NCBI GenBank assembly: GCA_021772215.1
Contig: JAJFMK010000308.1
Coordinates: 1-6,471, forward strand
Direction: 5' to 3'
DNA from: Chlamydiota bacterium
Lineage (GTDB): Bacteria > Chlamydiota > Chlamydiia > Chlamydiales > JAJFMK01
DNA length: 6,471 nt
Both the position numbers and the translations under genes were made by a program. The notes under the pieces are model-generated. The model was given only the letters and a program-made list of their open reading frames with translations. It did no database searches and had not been told where the DNA came from. Below, one piece after another: positions 5,695 through 6,471 of this stretch. How positions within the stretch are numbered: position 1 is the stretch's first letter; every line of letters starts with the position of its first letter.

Positions 5695-6471
5695 TTAATG
5701 GTGGTGGCCGCCGCCCCCTCCCTCACTTTGGGTCATCTGCGCCTTAATCAGAAATGCGTTACCTGTCACAATCTGCGCACCCTCTTCGAGGTCGCCGAGA
5801 ATTTCGACATAGCGATTATCAGATCGTCCAAGGCAGACCTCTTTTGCTTCGATTCCCTCACTATTTCGGACAAAGATCACACTGCAGCCCTCATAGTTTT
5901 TCACCGCCTCTTTAGCCACAGCGAGAGGCACCATCTTTTCAGAGGTGATGATTCGTGCAGAAATATAGTTTCCCGGAATCCAGAGTCGCTCCTCATTCGG
6001 TAGGCGGCAGCGCGCCTTACCCAAACGTGTCTTTTTGTCCATCGTGGGAGAGACTGAATCGATCACTCCTTCCCCCTCAAAGCAGCCATTAATTGCCGAG
6101 ACGATACAGCGCTGTCCCAATTTGACCCGCTGTCTATCTTTGGGCGAGACGGTGAGCTCTACATGGAGGTTGTCTATATCGGAGATTAAAAAGGCCTCCT
6201 TACTTGAGCCGACCAGTTCGCCTACGGTCAATGAAACTTTAATATTGGTGCCGTCGATGGGGCTTTTTAGAGGGTAGAGTGAGTAGGGTTTATCGGTATT
6301 GGTCACCACCTCTTCGATCTCTTCATCACTTAAACCGAGCCCCTGCAGCTTCTGCCTTGCAACAGTCACCTCCACTTGCGCCTCTTCGTAGTCGCACTTC
6401 ACCTTTAGATACTCTCGTTGAGGGGTGTACTGCTTTTCATTTAGGCTCTTCTCACTTTCAAAGACCGCTTG
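5695..6471 (-). CDS. czcB: CzcB-type periplasmic adaptor (membrane fusion protein), 5' part missing
   Basis: This is the adaptor that links the RND pump to the outer-membrane channel. The frame stays open to the window edge, so the 258 residues seen are the C-terminal part. A GTG at 6402 is in frame but lies mid-helix and is not the start. Visible in order are the descending helix of the alpha-hairpin (about residues 1-50 of this fragment), the second lipoyl half with SPIDGTNIKVSLTVGELV, the beta-barrel (HVELTVSPKDRQRVKLGQ onwards) with WIPGNYISARI, and a membrane-proximal domain ending EGAQIVTGNAFLIKAQMTQSE. It closes with GGGGGHHH. CzcB-type adaptors commonly end in a 'fLLKAE..KsEa.H.H'-like His-containing tail, so this fits a metal adaptor. 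The stop lies 23 nt before czcA on the same strand, indicating one operon. The operon promoter and any czcC lie outside the window. Confidence 0.9.
   Translation of the reverse strand, partial: QAVFESEKSLNEKQYTPQREYLKVKCDYEEAQVEVTVARQKLQGLGLSDEEIEEVVTNTDKPYSLYPLKSPIDGTNIKVSLTVGELVGSSKEAFLISDIDNLHVELTVSPKDRQRVKLGQRCIVSAINGCFEGEGVIDSVSPTMDKKTRLGKARCRLPNEERLWIPGNYISARIITSEKMVPLAVAKEAVKNYEGCSVIFVRNSEGIEAKEVCLGRSDNRYVEILGDLEEGAQIVTGNAFLIKAQMTQSEGGGGGHHH

Noticed and set aside
5695..6402. Reading the adaptor as a complete 235-aa protein starting at the GTG at 6402
   Set aside because: The frame continues upstream to the window edge with helix-type residues. A 235-aa product would lack the first half of the alpha-hairpin and lipoyl domain, so the gene is cut by the window rather than short.

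Overview
The window looks like chromosomal DNA from a chlamydia-like bacterium of the order Parachlamydiales (a Waddlia-, Simkania- or Parachlamydia-type organism). The main clue is a cysteine-rich outer-membrane beta-barrel protein of the MOMP-like/Lpg1974-like type. It has a 'WFADIEFLYWKPCQEGISYG' block behind a cysteine cluster and ends in phenylalanine, an architecture typical of these bacteria. The assignment is inferred from protein style and has not been confirmed by any search.

Layout. At the left edge (3-227, +) is the C-terminal tail of a gene entering from outside the window, tentatively BatD-like. Tail to tail with it, with overlapping stop codons, is a small minus-strand gene for a 53-residue peptide with a signal sequence (224-385). 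From 386 to about 950 there is no confident gene. This stretch holds a possible 29-residue hydrophobic peptide (554-643, +) and two neighbouring inverted-repeat elements. The first (570-707) has a long closing stem around three hairpins. The second (726-907) is 182 bp, has perfect 15-bp terminal inverted repeats and a TTTA repeat on each side, and looks like a MITE. From 954 to 2241 lie a minus-strand MOMP-like porin gene and its intrinsic terminator.

The right 60% is a minus-strand heavy-metal efflux operon. The 3' part of a periplasmic adaptor gene (czcB-like, 5695 to the window edge) is followed after 23 nt by czcA (2486-5671), a full-length 1061-residue RND pump. The TM4 signature DFGx3DGAx3VEN matches the divalent-cation class (Co/Zn/Cd/Ni) rather than the Cu/Ag class. 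No outer-membrane channel gene (czcC) is visible; if present in the operon it would lie upstream of czcB, outside the window.

Functionally, CzcA and CzcB would export divalent metal ions by proton antiport, and the MOMP-like protein would form a disulfide-cross-linked pore in the outer membrane. The pump and porin genes share a strand but are 244 nt apart. The porin has its own strong ribosome-binding site and terminator, so it is probably a separate unit, although no czcA terminator is evident. The most unusual part of the window is the repeat-filled, hairpin-rich stretch at 530-910.
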